Assembly: GCA_937873315.1 (NCBI GenBank)
Contig: CALMQX010000027.1
Span: 1-64,000, forward strand
Direction of reading: 5' to 3'
DNA: 64,000 nt
Origin: an uncultured Nostocoides sp.
GTDB taxonomy: Bacteria; Actinomycetota; Actinomycetes; Actinomycetales; Dermatophilaceae
Shown here piece after piece: positions 8,228-19,759 of this stretch; the stretch's first letter is position 1; every line of letters starts with the position of its first letter. Position numbers and translations under genes: made by a program. The notes under the pieces were generated by a model. It saw only the letters and a list, made by a program, of their open reading frames with translations. It had not been told where the DNA came from and searched no databases.

Positions 8228-9405
8228 CCTCAGAGCAGCAAGGCTTCTCCACTCGCGCCATCCACGCCGGCCAGGAGCCGGACCCGTCCACGGGCGCGGT
8301 CGTGCCCCCGATCTACGCCGTCAGCACCTACAAGCAGGACGGGATCGGCGGACTGCGGCGCGGCTATGAGTACTCGCGCTCGGCCAACCCGACCCGGAGT
8401 GCGCTTGAGGAGTGCCTGGCCTCGCTGGAGGGTGGCTCGCGCGGGTTCGCGTTCGCTTCGGGACTGGCCGGCCAGGACACCGTGCTGCGCGCGCTGCTGG
8501 CGCCGGGTGACCATGTGGTGGTGCCCTCGGATGCCTACGGCGGGACATATCGGCTGTTCAATCGGGTAGCGCGCCCTTGGGGGGTCGAGCACTCGATCGC
8601 GCGGGTTGCGGATGTCGACTCGGTGCGCGCCGCCATCCGTCCGGGTTCGACGAAGATGGTGTGGCTCGAGACTCCGACCAATCCCTTGCTCGGCATCGCC
8701 GACATCGAGGCGATCGCTCAGCTCGCCCACGATGCGGGTGCCCTGCTGGTTGTGGACAACACCTTTGCTTCGCCCTACCTCCAGCAGCCGCTGGCTCTCG
8801 GCGCGGACGTGGTCACGCATTCGACGACGAAGTATGCCGGTGGGCACAGTGACGTGGTCGGGGGCGCGGTCGTCGTGCGCGCGGGGGTGCAGACGGCCTC
8901 CGGGGAAAGCGTCGAAGAGCTCATCGCCTTCCACCAAAACGCCATGGGCGCGGTGGCCGGACCGTTCGACGCCTGGCTGGTGCTACGCGGCCTAAAGACG
9001 CTCGCAGTCCGGATGGAGCGGCACTGCGATAACGCCGAGAAGGTCGTCGACTTCCTCCTCGGACACCCCGGGGTGAGCGCGGTGCACTACCCCGGACTGG
9101 CCGACCACCCCAATCATGAGGTGGCTGCCCGTCAGATGCGGCGCTTCGGCGGGATGGTGTCCTTCCGGGTGCGCGGCGGCGAGGACGTGGCTACCAAGGT
9201 GTGCGCCGAGACCACGGTGTGGACCCTGGGCGAGTCGCTGGGTGGCGTGGAGTCACTGATCGAGCATCCTGGCCGGATGACCCACGCCTCGGTGGCCGGC
9301 ACCGAGCTTGAGGTGCCCGCCGACCTCATCCGCCTCTCGGTAGGAATCGAGGACGGCGAGGACCTCATCGCCGACCTCGCGCAGGCCCTCGACCGACTCG
9401 CCTAG
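8224..9405 (+). CDS. metB: Cystathionine gamma-synthase
   Basis: This PLP enzyme joins cysteine to an activated homoserine to give cystathionine in methionine synthesis; the fold is shared with cystathionine gamma-lyase. The start is the GTG at 8224 (MTSEQQGFSTRAIHAGQ). The PLP-binding Lys lies in HSTTKYAGGH at about residue 202; YEYSRSANPTR and GESLGGVESLIEHP, family signatures for substrate and PLP contacts, are present. It is 393 residues, close to the family norm. Cystathionine beta-synthase is encoded about 4 kb downstream, so both directions of transsulfuration chemistry may be encoded here, and a gamma-lyase role cannot be excluded. Confidence 0.9.
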   Translation: MTSEQQGFSTRAIHAGQEPDPSTGAVVPPIYAVSTYKQDGIGGLRRGYEYSRSANPTRSALEECLASLEGGSRGFAFASGLAGQDTVLRALLAPGDHVVVPSDAYGGTYRLFNRVARPWGVEHSIARVADVDSVRAAIRPGSTKMVWLETPTNPLLGIADIEAIAQLAHDAGALLVVDNTFASPYLQQPLALGADVVTHSTTKYAGGHSDVVGGAVVVRAGVQTASGESVEELIAFHQNAMGAVAGPFDAWLVLRGLKTLAVRMERHCDNAEKVVDFLLGHPGVSAVHYPGLADHPNHEVAARQMRRFGGMVSFRVRGGEDVATKVCAETTVWTLGESLGGVESLIEHPGRMTHASVAGTELEVPADLIRLSVGIEDGEDLIADLAQALDRLA

Positions 9406-9429
9406 GCACTCAACCCAGTCACTGAGGCG

Positions 9430-10440
9430 TCAGCGCAGGATCCGTTGCCACTCACACAGGTGCGCAGTCACGGCATACCCCAACTCGCGATTGACCCGAA
9501 GTATCGGCTCGTTCTCGACCGCATTCCATGTCCGCACGTAGCGAACTGCTGGCAGATTCTCCTGCAGCGCAACGGTATTCGCGACTTTGAGAGCAAGCCC
9601 CAGGCCGTGCCCACGATGCTCACGAAGGACCAGGGTGTCATGCTGATAGGCGCGATGCGGCGTCCCAGCGGACACTTCAATGTGGGTAAAGCCCACCAGC
9701 TGGCCGCTCTCGAGGTGCCTCGCCACGGTCTCGACTGACCGCCTTCCCATGGCCGTCACCTGGGCGATCTCGGCCGCCACGCGTTCGGCGTCCCAGTGCT
9801 CCGGCTCATGGGCCAACTCCCCCATCGGCGCATCCGTGGACATCCGCGCGGAGAGCAACGCCCGGTCGGCGTGCCAATCGGGCGGTAACCCATCGACCGC
9901 GGACTGCAGGACGTAGCCGGGGGCGAGCGTGGGCGCCACCTGCATCGGCGGGGGCATCGGCAGGGGCAGGTCAGATCTCAGGGTGAACTGGGCCGGGGTG
10001 AAGCCGTGCCGGGTCCAGAATGCCGCCTCGCCGTCGCGCTGCCCTTCGGCCCACGAGGTCAGCGCCGTCAGCCGGGTGCGGCCTTCGACCCGCGCCTGTT
10101 CGAACGCCCACGAGAGGAGTTCATCTTCCACGCCATGTCCCCACCACGACGGCAGCACAGCGAGGTGGCATTCCATCAGGTCGGTGTTCTCCCGGCTGGG
10201 CAGGATCAGGTCGAGGCCGCCGATCACCTCGCCGTCGTGCAGCCACGCGAAGCGCCGGCGCCCACGAGCGGCGTTACCCTCCATGGCGCGCAGCTCATCA
10301 GCGGCCCAGGCATCGTGCTCCTGACCGAAGCGGGCGATCGCCGAGGCCACGAAGACCTGAGCCCAGGCATCGAATCGGCGCATTCCCTCAGGGTCGGTAT
10401 CGCTGCCATGGACCGGCACGATCGGCGGCGGGGTGGACAC
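9430..10440 (-). CDS. Tandem GNAT-fold acetyltransferase
   Basis: This 336-residue protein contains two GNAT-like halves. The C-terminal half has a clear acetyl-CoA loop, LREHRGHGLGLALKV (about residue 280), and the N-terminal half a degenerate one (VLPSWWGHGVEDELL). Two-domain GNAT proteins include mycothiol synthase MshD, but the resemblance seen is only of architecture, so the substrate is unknown. I start at the GTG at 10440; a TTG at 10467 would add nine residues. It diverges from msrA. Confidence 0.8.
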   Translation of the reverse strand: MSTPPPIVPVHGSDTDPEGMRRFDAWAQVFVASAIARFGQEHDAWAADELRAMEGNAARGRRRFAWLHDGEVIGGLDLILPSRENTDLMECHLAVLPSWWGHGVEDELLSWAFEQARVEGRTRLTALTSWAEGQRDGEAAFWTRHGFTPAQFTLRSDLPLPMPPPMQVAPTLAPGYVLQSAVDGLPPDWHADRALLSARMSTDAPMGELAHEPEHWDAERVAAEIAQVTAMGRRSVETVARHLESGQLVGFTHIEVSAGTPHRAYQHDTLVLREHRGHGLGLALKVANTVALQENLPAVRYVRTWNAVENEPILRVNRELGYAVTAHLCEWQRILR

Positions 10441-10492
10441 TCGCCGAGCGTAACCCGGAACAATCAAGGTCGGTCGTGGGGTTCAATGGCAC

Positions 10493-11212
10493 ATGTTCTT
10501 CGGCAATCGCGACAAGTCCACGATGCCCGCCCCGGATCAGGCGCTTCCGGGTCGCGATCATCGGATCTTCCAAGTACCCGCCACCCACGCGGTGCTCGGG
10601 ACCCCGCTCGAGGGTCCGTGGCCGGATGGGACGCAGCTGATCTACCTCGCGATGGGTTGCTTCTGGGGCGCCGAGCGCATCATGTGGCGCCTGCCCGGGG
10701 TGGTGACCACGGCGGTGGGATATCTCGGCGGCTACACCCCGAATCCCACCTACGAGGAGACCTGCACAGGCCGCACCGGCCATGCCGAGGCGGTCTTGGT
10801 CGCCTATGACCCCACCCGTATCCAGCCCGAGCACATCCTTAAGGCCTTCTGGGAGAACCACGACCCCACCCAAGGCATGCGTCAGGGCAATGACATCGGC
10901 ACCGCCTATCGGTCGGCTCTGTGGTGGACTTCGCCCGAGCAGGAGGCCGCGGTGCGGCAGACCTATACCGCCTTCCAGGGGGCCCTCACCGCAGCCGGGC
11001 GCGGGACGATCACCACGCAGGTGGGACCGGCCAGCAAGGCCGGCACGTTTTGGTACGCCGAGGACTACCACCAGCAGTACCTCCACAAGAATCCGGGCGG
11101 CTACTGCAATCACGGGCCCAAGGGGATTACCTGCCCGATCGGCATTGCTGACTTGCCCGCACAGACCTCGATCGTCCCGCCTCAGGGCGGCTCGACCGGG
11201 GGTTCCTGGTGA
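10493..11212 (+). CDS. msrA: Peptide methionine sulfoxide reductase MsrA
   Basis: MsrA reduces the S-epimer of methionine sulfoxide in proteins. The catalytic Cys is in [10 protein letters not shown] (about residue 55), and the resolving-cysteine tail [13 protein letters not shown] is near residues 203-215. [12 protein letters not shown] and TGHAEAVLV, both family signatures, are present. The protein is 239 residues with an N-terminal extension before the catalytic motif that is common in actinobacteria. ATG start at 10493, divergent from the acetyltransferase gene. Confidence 0.95.
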   Translation: MFFGNRDKSTMPAPDQALPGRDHRIFQVPATHAVLGTPLEGPWPDGTQLIYLAMGCFWGAERIMWRLPGVVTTAVGYLGGYTPNPTYEETCTGRTGHAEAVLVAYDPTRIQPEHILKAFWENHDPTQGMRQGNDIGTAYRSALWWTSPEQEAAVRQTYTAFQGALTAAGRGTITTQVGPASKAGTFWYAEDYHQQYLHKNPGGYCNHGPKGITCPIGIADLPAQTSIVPPQGGSTGGSW

Positions 11213-11233
11213 TGGCCTGCGCAGGATGAGCGC

Positions 11234-11557
11234 TTAGAGCATCCGGAGGGAGACCTCTGCCATGACGCCGTCCTCGCAGCCTTCTGCCACGCGCACCGCC
11301 TTCTTGACCGGCAGGATGTAAGCGCCGACGTCTTTGCTGGGGAAGAGCGAGGTGCGCCAGGTCGTCGAACCAATAGTCACCTCGACCCGGACCGAGCCAA
11401 AGCCACCCGTGCGTCCGCGGCTCAGCTCGTCGATCTCGTCGCTGACGTCCGTCGGCACGGTCAGGAAATGCCAGGCCGAGTCGCCGCGCCAAAGCCACAC
11501 CGGCGCCGAGAAGTCGTATGCCGCCACGCCGGGAACCTTAGCTGGCACCGCCGACAT
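11234..11557 (-). CDS. DUF1905 domain protein
   Basis: This 107-residue protein matches the DUF1905 pattern, a small beta-barrel: FSAPVWLWRGDSAWHFLTVP, then GFGSVRVEVTIG, then WRTSLFP and AYILPVKKAVR. Function is unknown. The ATG at 11557 is chosen; a GTG at 11581 would add eight residues and sit 12 bases after the upstream fadH stop. It is probably cotranscribed with fadH. Confidence 0.78.
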   Translation of the reverse strand: MSAVPAKVPGVAAYDFSAPVWLWRGDSAWHFLTVPTDVSDEIDELSRGRTGGFGSVRVEVTIGSTTWRTSLFPSKDVGAYILPVKKAVRVAEGCEDGVMAEVSLRML

Positions 11558-11593
11558 CCCGGCCCCGCCGCCGGCCGTCACGCCGCCGGCCGG

Positions 11594-13648
<2,055 letters not shown>

Positions 13649-13696
13649 TCACCCCTGGGCACTGTGAACCCGGGCACACGGCAGCCGCCGCAGCAC

Positions 13697-15082
13697 TCAA
13701 TCGCTCAGGAAGCCGAGTAGATCCGCCCGGGTCAGCACCCCCACCGGCTTGCCGTCCTCGACGACGAGAACCGCATCGCTGCCCTGGAGGGCGGTGCGCG
13801 CGGCGGTCACGGGCTCGCCCGCGCCGACCAGCGGCAGGCCGGCCTCCATGTGGGACTCGACCGAGTCGGTGAGCTGGGCACGCCCGGTGTAGAGCGCCTC
13901 GAGCAGCGCCCGCTCGGAGACCGCGCCGGCCACCTCACCGGACATCACCGGCGGCTCAGCCTTGACCACCGGCATCTGGGAGACCCCGAACTCGCGCAGG
14001 ATGTCGATGGCATCACGCACGGTCTCGGTGGGATGCGTGTGGACCAGGGCGGGCAGGTCCCCATCCTTGGCGTGGAAGACATCGCCGACGGTTTGGGTCG
14101 CGGTATGCCGCAGGAAGCCGTAGCTCGCCATCCACTCATCGTTGAAGATCTTGCTGAGGTAGCCACGCCCCGAGTCGGGCAGTAGGACCACGACGACGGC
14201 CTGCGCGGGCAGCTCGCGGGCGACCTCGAGCGCGGCCACGACAGCCATGCCGCACGAGCCGCCGACCAAGAGCCCCTCCTCGCGGGCCAGGCGGCGGGTC
14301 ATCTCAAAGGACGCGGCATCCGAGACCGGGATGACCCGGTCGACCTGGTTCGGGTCATAGGCCGAGGGCCAGAAGTCCTCACCGACTCCCTCCACGAGGT
14401 AAGGGCGACCGGTGCCCCCGGAGTAGACCGAACCCTCCGGATCCGCGGCGATGACCTGGACCCGGCCACCCTGAGCGGCGTCACGATCGGCCGTCTGCTC
14501 GTGGAGATAGCGCCCGGCACCCGAGATCGTGCCCCCCGTGCCGGCGCCGGTGACGAAGTGCGTGACCCGGCCATCGGTGTCGGCCCAGATCTCCGGACCG
14601 GTGCTCTCGTAGTGCGAGAGCGGGCCGTTGGGATTGGCGTACTGGTCGGGCTTCCAGGCTCCCGGGGTCTCGCGAACCAACCGGTCCGAGACCGAGTAGT
14701 ACGAGTCCGGGTGCTCCGGAGCGACCGAGGTGGGGCAGACGACGACCTCGGCGCCATACGCCCGCAACACATTGATCTTGTCGGTGGAGACCTTGTCGGG
14801 ACAGACGAAGATGCAGCGATAGCCCTTGCGCTGAGCCACCAGGGCCAGGCCGACGCCGGTGTTGCCAGAGGTCGGCTCGACGATTACCCCACCAGGGCGC
14901 AGCTCGCCGGAGGCCTCGGCGGCCTCCACCATGCGCACGGCAATCCGGTCTTTCACCGATCCCCCGGGGTTGAGGTACTCCACCTTGGCCAGCACGGTGG
15001 CGGCAATTCCCTCGGTCACGCTGTGCAGCCTGACGAGAGGGGTGTTGCCTACGAGATCGATGACATGGTCGGCATACTTCAC
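13697..15082 (-). CDS. cbs: Cystathionine beta-synthase with C-terminal CBS pair
   Basis: This PLP enzyme condenses homocysteine with serine. The PLP Lys is in NPGGSVKDR (about residue 42), with the phosphate-binding TSGNTG following at about 70. A tandem CBS domain pair occupies about residues 330-461 and may bind adenosyl compounds. I start at GTG 15082 (MKYADHVIDLVGNTPLVRL), where the family normally begins; an upstream TTG would add 11 unrelated residues. It is 461 residues long. It diverges from the IlvG-like gene, and a related order with metB is known in mycobacteria (Rv1077/Rv1079). Confidence 0.93.
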   Translation of the reverse strand: MKYADHVIDLVGNTPLVRLHSVTEGIAATVLAKVEYLNPGGSVKDRIAVRMVEAAEASGELRPGGVIVEPTSGNTGVGLALVAQRKGYRCIFVCPDKVSTDKINVLRAYGAEVVVCPTSVAPEHPDSYYSVSDRLVRETPGAWKPDQYANPNGPLSHYESTGPEIWADTDGRVTHFVTGAGTGGTISGAGRYLHEQTADRDAAQGGRVQVIAADPEGSVYSGGTGRPYLVEGVGEDFWPSAYDPNQVDRVIPVSDAASFEMTRRLAREEGLLVGGSCGMAVVAALEVARELPAQAVVVVLLPDSGRGYLSKIFNDEWMASYGFLRHTATQTVGDVFHAKDGDLPALVHTHPTETVRDAIDILREFGVSQMPVVKAEPPVMSGEVAGAVSERALLEALYTGRAQLTDSVESHMEAGLPLVGAGEPVTAARTALQGSDAVLVVEDGKPVGVLTRADLLGFLSD

Positions 15083-15140
15083 CGCGTCATCGTGCCAGAT
15101 GAGGGCTTGCGCCAATGCTACCCGTCAGTAACATACGGCT

Positions 15141-16793
15141 ATGAGCGAACATGAGCCCATGAGCGAACGGCTGAGCGGTCACGGCGGCGTCCACGCGGTC
15201 CAGGTCGCGCGCGATCACGGTGTCGACACGATGTTCACCCTCTCCGGGGCGCACGTCTTCCCGATGTACGACGGCGCCGTCACCATGGACCCGCCCATGC
15301 GCTTGCTCGATGTGCGGCACGAGCAGACCGCCGTCTTCGCTGCCGAGGCGACCGGCAAACTCACCCGGACGCCGGGGCTGGCGGTGCTCACCGCCGGACC
15401 TGGGGTCACCAACGGCGTCTCCGCGATGGCGCAGGCGAGCTTCTCCGGCTCTCCGCTGGTCGTGATCGGCGGTCGCTCACCGGCGTTCCGCTGGGGCTCG
15501 GGGGCTTTGCAGGAGTTTGATCACCTCCCCGTGGTCTCCAGCGTGAGCCGGTATGCCGCGACCGTCACGGCTAGTACCGAGGTCGCCTCCTGCGTCGATG
15601 CGGCCTTCACGGCGGCGGCGAGCGCCCACCGAGGCCCTTCCTTCGTCGACGTGCCCATGGACCACTTCTTCGCCACCAGCGAGGTGGATCGCCCTCAGCC
15701 AAGCCCCATGGACCGCCCGGAGCCAGACGGGGACGCCCTGGAGCGAATTGTCGCGCTGCTGGCGAGCGCACAGCACCCGGTCCTGGTCTACGGCTCGGAT
15801 GTCTGGGCCGATGGCGCCGAAACCGCCGCCTTGGCATTGAGCGAGGCCGGCGGCATACCCACGCTGACCAATGGCATGGGCCGCGGCATTGTGCCGGGCG
15901 GGCACCCCCTGCTGGTCACCAAAGCGCGTAAGGCGGCCTTCGCGGGGGCGGACCTGGTCATCGTGGTGGGGACGCCGCTGGACTTCCGCCTCGGATACGG
16001 CGTTATTGGTAGCGCCCAGGTGGTGCACATCGCCGACTCGCCCGGTCAGATCAGCGCGACCGCCGCGCTGGCGGCCTCGCTCTCCGGTGACTTGAGCACG
16101 ATCCTGGATGGCTTGCGCGTTGCCCTTGAGGGCCGGCCACACCCGGATTGGCACGACTGGGCCGCGGGCCTGAGCGCCGAAGTCCAGCAGGCCAATACCC
16201 GGGACAGTGCGCTCCTGGGAGCCACCGCGGACCCGATTCATCCGGCGCGGATCTACGGCGAGCTCTTGCCGCGACTGGCTGAGGACGCCGTGGTGATTGG
16301 GGATGGTGGCGACTTCGTCAGCTTCGCCGGTAAGTTCGTCGAGCCCCAGGCGCCGGGACAGTGGCTCGACCCAGGGCCTTTCGGCTGTTTGGGCGCCGGG
16401 CCGGGGGCCGCGATCGCGGCGCGGCTGGCGCGCCCGTCATCGCAGGTGGTCCTGCTCCTCGGCGATGGCGCGGCCGGCTTCGCCCTGGCCGATATCGACA
16501 CCATGGTCCGCCACCGCCTGCCGATCGTGATGGTGATGGGCAATAACGGTGCCTGGGGGCTGGAGAAGGGGCCGATGCAGATGCTCTACGGCTACGACGT
16601 CGTGGCCGATCTGACGCCGGGCACCCGGTATGACCAGGTCGCGATCGCCCTCGGCGCTGGCGGTGAACTCGTGACCGACCCGGAGCAGATCGGCCCGGCA
16701 TTGGATCGGGCGTTCGACTCGGGAATGCCCTACTTGGTCAACGTCATCACGGATGTGTCCGCCGCCTACCCCCGCGCCACTCTCGGCATCTAG
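15141..16793 (+). CDS. Thiamine diphosphate enzyme, acetolactate synthase-like (IlvG type)
   Basis: This 550-residue ThDP enzyme has the cofactor-activating Glu in RHEQTAVFAAEATG (residue 61) and the metal/ThDP motif beginning GDGAAGFALADIDTM and ending GNN (about 440-468). It resembles the mycobacterial IlvG (Rv1820) group, including the VLTAGPGVTNGVSAM segment, rather than the main IlvB catalytic subunit. No regulatory subunit is adjacent, so it may act alone or on a different 2-ketoacid. An alternative ATG lies six codons inside. Confidence 0.85.
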   Translation: MSEHEPMSERLSGHGGVHAVQVARDHGVDTMFTLSGAHVFPMYDGAVTMDPPMRLLDVRHEQTAVFAAEATGKLTRTPGLAVLTAGPGVTNGVSAMAQASFSGSPLVVIGGRSPAFRWGSGALQEFDHLPVVSSVSRYAATVTASTEVASCVDAAFTAAASAHRGPSFVDVPMDHFFATSEVDRPQPSPMDRPEPDGDALERIVALLASAQHPVLVYGSDVWADGAETAALALSEAGGIPTLTNGMGRGIVPGGHPLLVTKARKAAFAGADLVIVVGTPLDFRLGYGVIGSAQVVHIADSPGQISATAALAASLSGDLSTILDGLRVALEGRPHPDWHDWAAGLSAEVQQANTRDSALLGATADPIHPARIYGELLPRLAEDAVVIGDGGDFVSFAGKFVEPQAPGQWLDPGPFGCLGAGPGAAIAARLARPSSQVVLLLGDGAAGFALADIDTMVRHRLPIVMVMGNNGAWGLEKGPMQMLYGYDVVADLTPGTRYDQVAIALGAGGELVTDPEQIGPALDRAFDSGMPYLVNVITDVSAAYPRATLGI

Positions 16794-16831
16794 GGCCCCT
16801 CGCGCCCCCCTCGAGGCGCGAGTGGGTGGCG

Positions 16832-17701
16832 TCAGGAGAGCCGAGCCTTGAGGCGGGCGGCGAGCGCATTCATCTGGGCCACGTGCGCCGAGTCACCGTC
16901 GGTCTGCAGCACGGCGGGACCGACATGAGCCGTGATGACGGCCACCGCGTAATCGCCATAGATGCCCATTTGACGGGTCTCGGTGTCGGCCCGCAACCAG
17001 CCGCCCTTGATGGATGAGGCTCCGATGGTCCCCAAGCCCCAGCGCTGCGGCTCGATCGGGTGCATGGACTCCAGGATGTAGGCGCTCGCCGCCGCCGACA
17101 CCACCCGCCCGCCGCCGAGCGCCGCCATGAAGCGCACCTGCTCGCGCACCGTCCACTGCATGCCGCCCAGCCGGCTCGACGGCACCGAGGTCGTACTGTC
17201 CCCGATCGAGCGCAGGATGGCCCCACCCGCCGCGGCAATGCCGCCGGGGATGGCGTTCTGTAGCTGCAAGACCGCGTTCCCGTCTGAGGCCGTCAACGAT
17301 CGCCGGATGAGTTCGCGCGCTCCCGCGGTCAGCCGTCCCGGATCCCCGCCAGCAACGGTCTGAATGAAGGCCGCCACGATCAGGACTTTGGAGGTCGAGT
17401 AGGCCTTGGACGATGGCACGGAACCCTCGACCACCACCGCCGACGGATTGGCCAGCGGGGCAAAGGCCCAGGAGTTGCGGGTGTCCCCGACCAGCGAACT
17501 CCCCGCGCTGGCCGGCGAAGGCACCGCGGTGGGCAGTGGCACTGCGGACACCACTGGCCGCGGCTTCGGCGAGGTCGAGCGCGATGGCGCCACCACCGGG
17601 CCCACGCTCCGGGGGGCTGCATCCTGTGGCGTCGACCCAGCGCAGCCCGCGATGACCCCCGCCAGCACAAGGCCCGTGAGCGCGGGCCGGGTCCAGCTCA
17701 C
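16832..17701 (-). CDS. Lipoprotein with class A beta-lactamase-like fold
   Basis: A lipobox (VIAGC, Cys at residue 20) follows a short hydrophobic signal, then a Pro/Ser-rich linker to about residue 70. The catalytic domain shows a serine-hydrolase SxxK (STSK, residues 102-105), an SDGN in the place of the usual SDN, and KGGW in the place of the KTG box. It therefore looks like a penicillin-binding/beta-lactamase-fold hydrolase of uncertain activity, without the Glu166-type loop clearly visible. Its GTG overlaps the stop of the upstream thioesterase gene by 4 bases. Confidence 0.8.
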   Translation of the reverse strand: MSWTRPALTGLVLAGVIAGCAGSTPQDAAPRSVGPVVAPSRSTSPKPRPVVSAVPLPTAVPSPASAGSSLVGDTRNSWAFAPLANPSAVVVEGSVPSSKAYSTSKVLIVAAFIQTVAGGDPGRLTAGARELIRRSLTASDGNAVLQLQNAIPGGIAAAGGAILRSIGDSTTSVPSSRLGGMQWTVREQVRFMAALGGGRVVSAAASAYILESMHPIEPQRWGLGTIGASSIKGGWLRADTETRQMGIYGDYAVAVITAHVGPAVLQTDGDSAHVAQMNALAARLKARLS

Positions 17702-18069
17702 GAGGACTCCCCCATGAGCCGAGCGATGAACCGATCAGCGTCAACGATGGCCCTGGCCACCTCACCTTGGGCGATCGTGGTCCCATCCGTATGCCGCGCG
17801 CGCACCGCGCACGTCACCCGGCGCCCCTCGCGCTGCAGCACCTCGGCCGAGCAGATGACCTCGGCGCCGACCGGACTGGGCGCGAGATGTTCTAACCGAA
17901 CGAGCATGCCCACGGAGGTCTGCCCAGAGTCCAGCAGCTCACCCACGGCCAGGCAGGTGGCTTCCTCGAGCCAAGCCAGCAGGCGCGGCGTACCCAACAC
18001 CGAGAGATCACCCGAGCCGACCGCCGCGGCGGTGTCCTGCGGGGTCACCAGGTGGCGCTGCTCGATCAC
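17698..18069 (-). CDS. Hotdog-fold thioesterase, FlK-like
   Basis: This 123-residue single hotdog domain resembles the fluoroacetyl-CoA thioesterase (FlK) family: LLAWLEEATCLAVGELLDSG carries the family's Glu/Thr region (about 31-50), and VRLEHLAPSPVGAEV carries the His region (about residue 61). Likely acts on an acyl-CoA of unknown identity. It is coupled to the downstream beta-lactamase-fold lipoprotein gene by a 4-base GTGA overlap. Confidence 0.82.
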   Translation of the reverse strand: MIEQRHLVTPQDTAAAVGSGDLSVLGTPRLLAWLEEATCLAVGELLDSGQTSVGMLVRLEHLAPSPVGAEVICSAEVLQREGRRVTCAVRARHTDGTTIAQGEVARAIVDADRFIARLMGESS

Positions 18070-18201
18070 GACGCCACCCTACGCGGCCGACTGCTCCGGG
18101 GGTATCGCGCCGGGAGGTGACCCCTCTTCACCCAAAAGGAACGCGCAAACCCCCCGTTGGCGTTAGCGTGTGGGACCTCATCGACGACCCAAGGAGGGCA
18201 G

Positions 18202-19230
18202 ATGGGCAGGGCTCGACGAGCACGCAAGCTCGCTTCAGCGGCGGCCTATGGCGGTGGTGGCATCGCCGCGGCCGGCGCTGCCCTCAGCGCCTTGGGGTAT
18301 GGCGTGATCAAGGCCGAAGGCGCGCTCGCTCGCCACGTCATCGGCGGCCACCTCGACGAGGCCCCCGATGACGACGGGCTGTATGGCGCGGGACCAGGAA
18401 CACCGGTCGAATTGGTCGTCCTGGGCGACTCAACCGCCGCCGGGCTGGGCGCCGATCATGCCCACGAGACCATCGGGGCCATCATCGCCACCGGCGTCGC
18501 CGCCCTCATGGGCCGATCCGTGCGGCTCACCAATCGTGCGGTCGTGGGTGCGGAAGCTGCCGACCTGGAGCGTCAACTAGCCAATGCGCTCGAGGAGGTG
18601 ATGCGGCCCGAGGTCTGCCTGATCATGATCGGCGCCAATGACGTGACTCGCCGGATCGAGCGGGCGACCTCGGTCCGCCATCTCGAGGTCACCGTGCGTC
18701 GGCTGCGTGCGCTCGGCACCGAGGTCGTCGTCGGCACCTGCCCGGATCTGGGCTCGGTACAGCCAATCCGGCAGCCCCTGCGCACGATCATTCGCCGTTG
18801 GTCCCGAGATCTGGCCGCCGCCCAAACCGTGGCTGTGGTCGAGGCCGGTGGGCGCACGGTGTCGCTGGGTGACCTGCTCGGCGAGGAATTCACCCGCGAG
18901 CCGGGCACCATGTTCAGCCGCGACCAGTTCCACCCCTCGCCGGCGGGCTATGCCAGAGCGGCGGCAGCGCTCCTGCCCAGCGTGTGCGCAGCCCTGGGCG
19001 TCTGGGGTTTGGACACCCGGGACCGGGCACCCGAGCCTCGCCGAGGTGAGGGGGTGGGGCCGGTGGCCGTCGCGGCCGGTCACGCTGTCAAGGAAGCGGG
19101 CACCGAAGTCGCACCGACCGATGTGGCCGGCCAGTCGCGTGGTCCGCGTGGCCGATGGGCCGTGCTGCTCCGGCGACGCGGCGAACTAGTCGACGATCGC
19201 GTCGAGTTCGACCTCAACCAGCCAGCGTGA
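18202..19230 (+). CDS. SGNH/GDSL hydrolase (Rv1075c-like esterase)
   Basis: The 342-residue protein has an N-terminal hydrophobic stretch (about 10-35) that could anchor it to the membrane. Its SGNH blocks are GDST (about 75), GAND (about 145) and DQFHPSPAGY (about 242), giving the Ser-Asp-His triad. An ideal AAGGAGG site precedes the ATG at 18202, so the longer frame from 18157 is rejected. The same esterase lies beside cbs and fadA3 in mycobacteria (Rv1075c). The last 45 bases overlap the convergent ridA gene. Confidence 0.88.
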   Translation: MGRARRARKLASAAAYGGGGIAAAGAALSALGYGVIKAEGALARHVIGGHLDEAPDDDGLYGAGPGTPVELVVLGDSTAAGLGADHAHETIGAIIATGVAALMGRSVRLTNRAVVGAEAADLERQLANALEEVMRPEVCLIMIGANDVTRRIERATSVRHLEVTVRRLRALGTEVVVGTCPDLGSVQPIRQPLRTIIRRWSRDLAAAQTVAVVEAGGRTVSLGDLLGEEFTREPGTMFSRDQFHPSPAGYARAAAALLPSVCAALGVWGLDTRDRAPEPRRGEGVGPVAVAAGHAVKEAGTEVAPTDVAGQSRGPRGRWAVLLRRRGELVDDRVEFDLNQPA

Positions 19231-19572
19231 GTCGACCAGGCCAGCGACCTGGACGATCGTGCTAGCTGGACGAATCTCGCCGAACACCTCACCGTGAGCC
19301 TGCGAGATGGCCTCGACTGCGTCGATGGTGGTGATGTAGTGACGCGTGCGGATCACGTCACTTGGGGACCCACCGAGCTCAGCGAGCGCCGCCAAGGCGA
19401 TCTCCCAGCAGCGCCGTGCCTGCACCAACGGATCGGGCGAGCAATGACCGTCGGGCCAGATCGGGGCGGTGCCGCTGACGACGACATGCTTACCCTCGCG
19501 AACCCCGCGGCTGAAGCCGACAGTGGCCTCATAGGGCGATCCGGACGTGGCACGGTGCTTGTGGGGTTTCAT
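19186..19572 (-). CDS. RidA family protein
   Basis: This 128-residue protein belongs to the RidA/YjgF family, trimeric deaminases that hydrolyse reactive enamine/imine intermediates. The family Arg is in SDVIRTRHYITT, and the conserved Glu is in the C-terminal VEVELDAIV segment. The ATG at 19572 with GGAG close upstream is preferred over a longer frame. It is convergent with, and overlaps by 45 bases, the SGNH hydrolase gene. Confidence 0.87.
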   Translation of the reverse strand: MKPHKHRATSGSPYEATVGFSRGVREGKHVVVSGTAPIWPDGHCSPDPLVQARRCWEIALAALAELGGSPSDVIRTRHYITTIDAVEAISQAHGEVFGEIRPASTIVQVAGLVDSRWLVEVELDAIVD

Positions 19573-19759
19573 GACTCCATACTTACTCCTCCGCGCCCGT
19601 TGGCGCGAGACGTATGACACATGGGATTTCCCTCGGCCTGCGCGCAGCCATCGACATACCATCGAGGGACGCACCGCAGGGTCCCCGCAGCCCCGCATCG
19701 GCGCTGCCTGCCGGGCCGTCGAGGGCACGGGCGGACCCCATTCCCACAGGAGGCATCCC

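Noticed and set aside
18157..18201. Longer N-terminus for the SGNH hydrolase
   Set aside because: The ATG at 18202 has an ideal AAGGAGG site; the upstream residues have no resemblance to a signal or domain.
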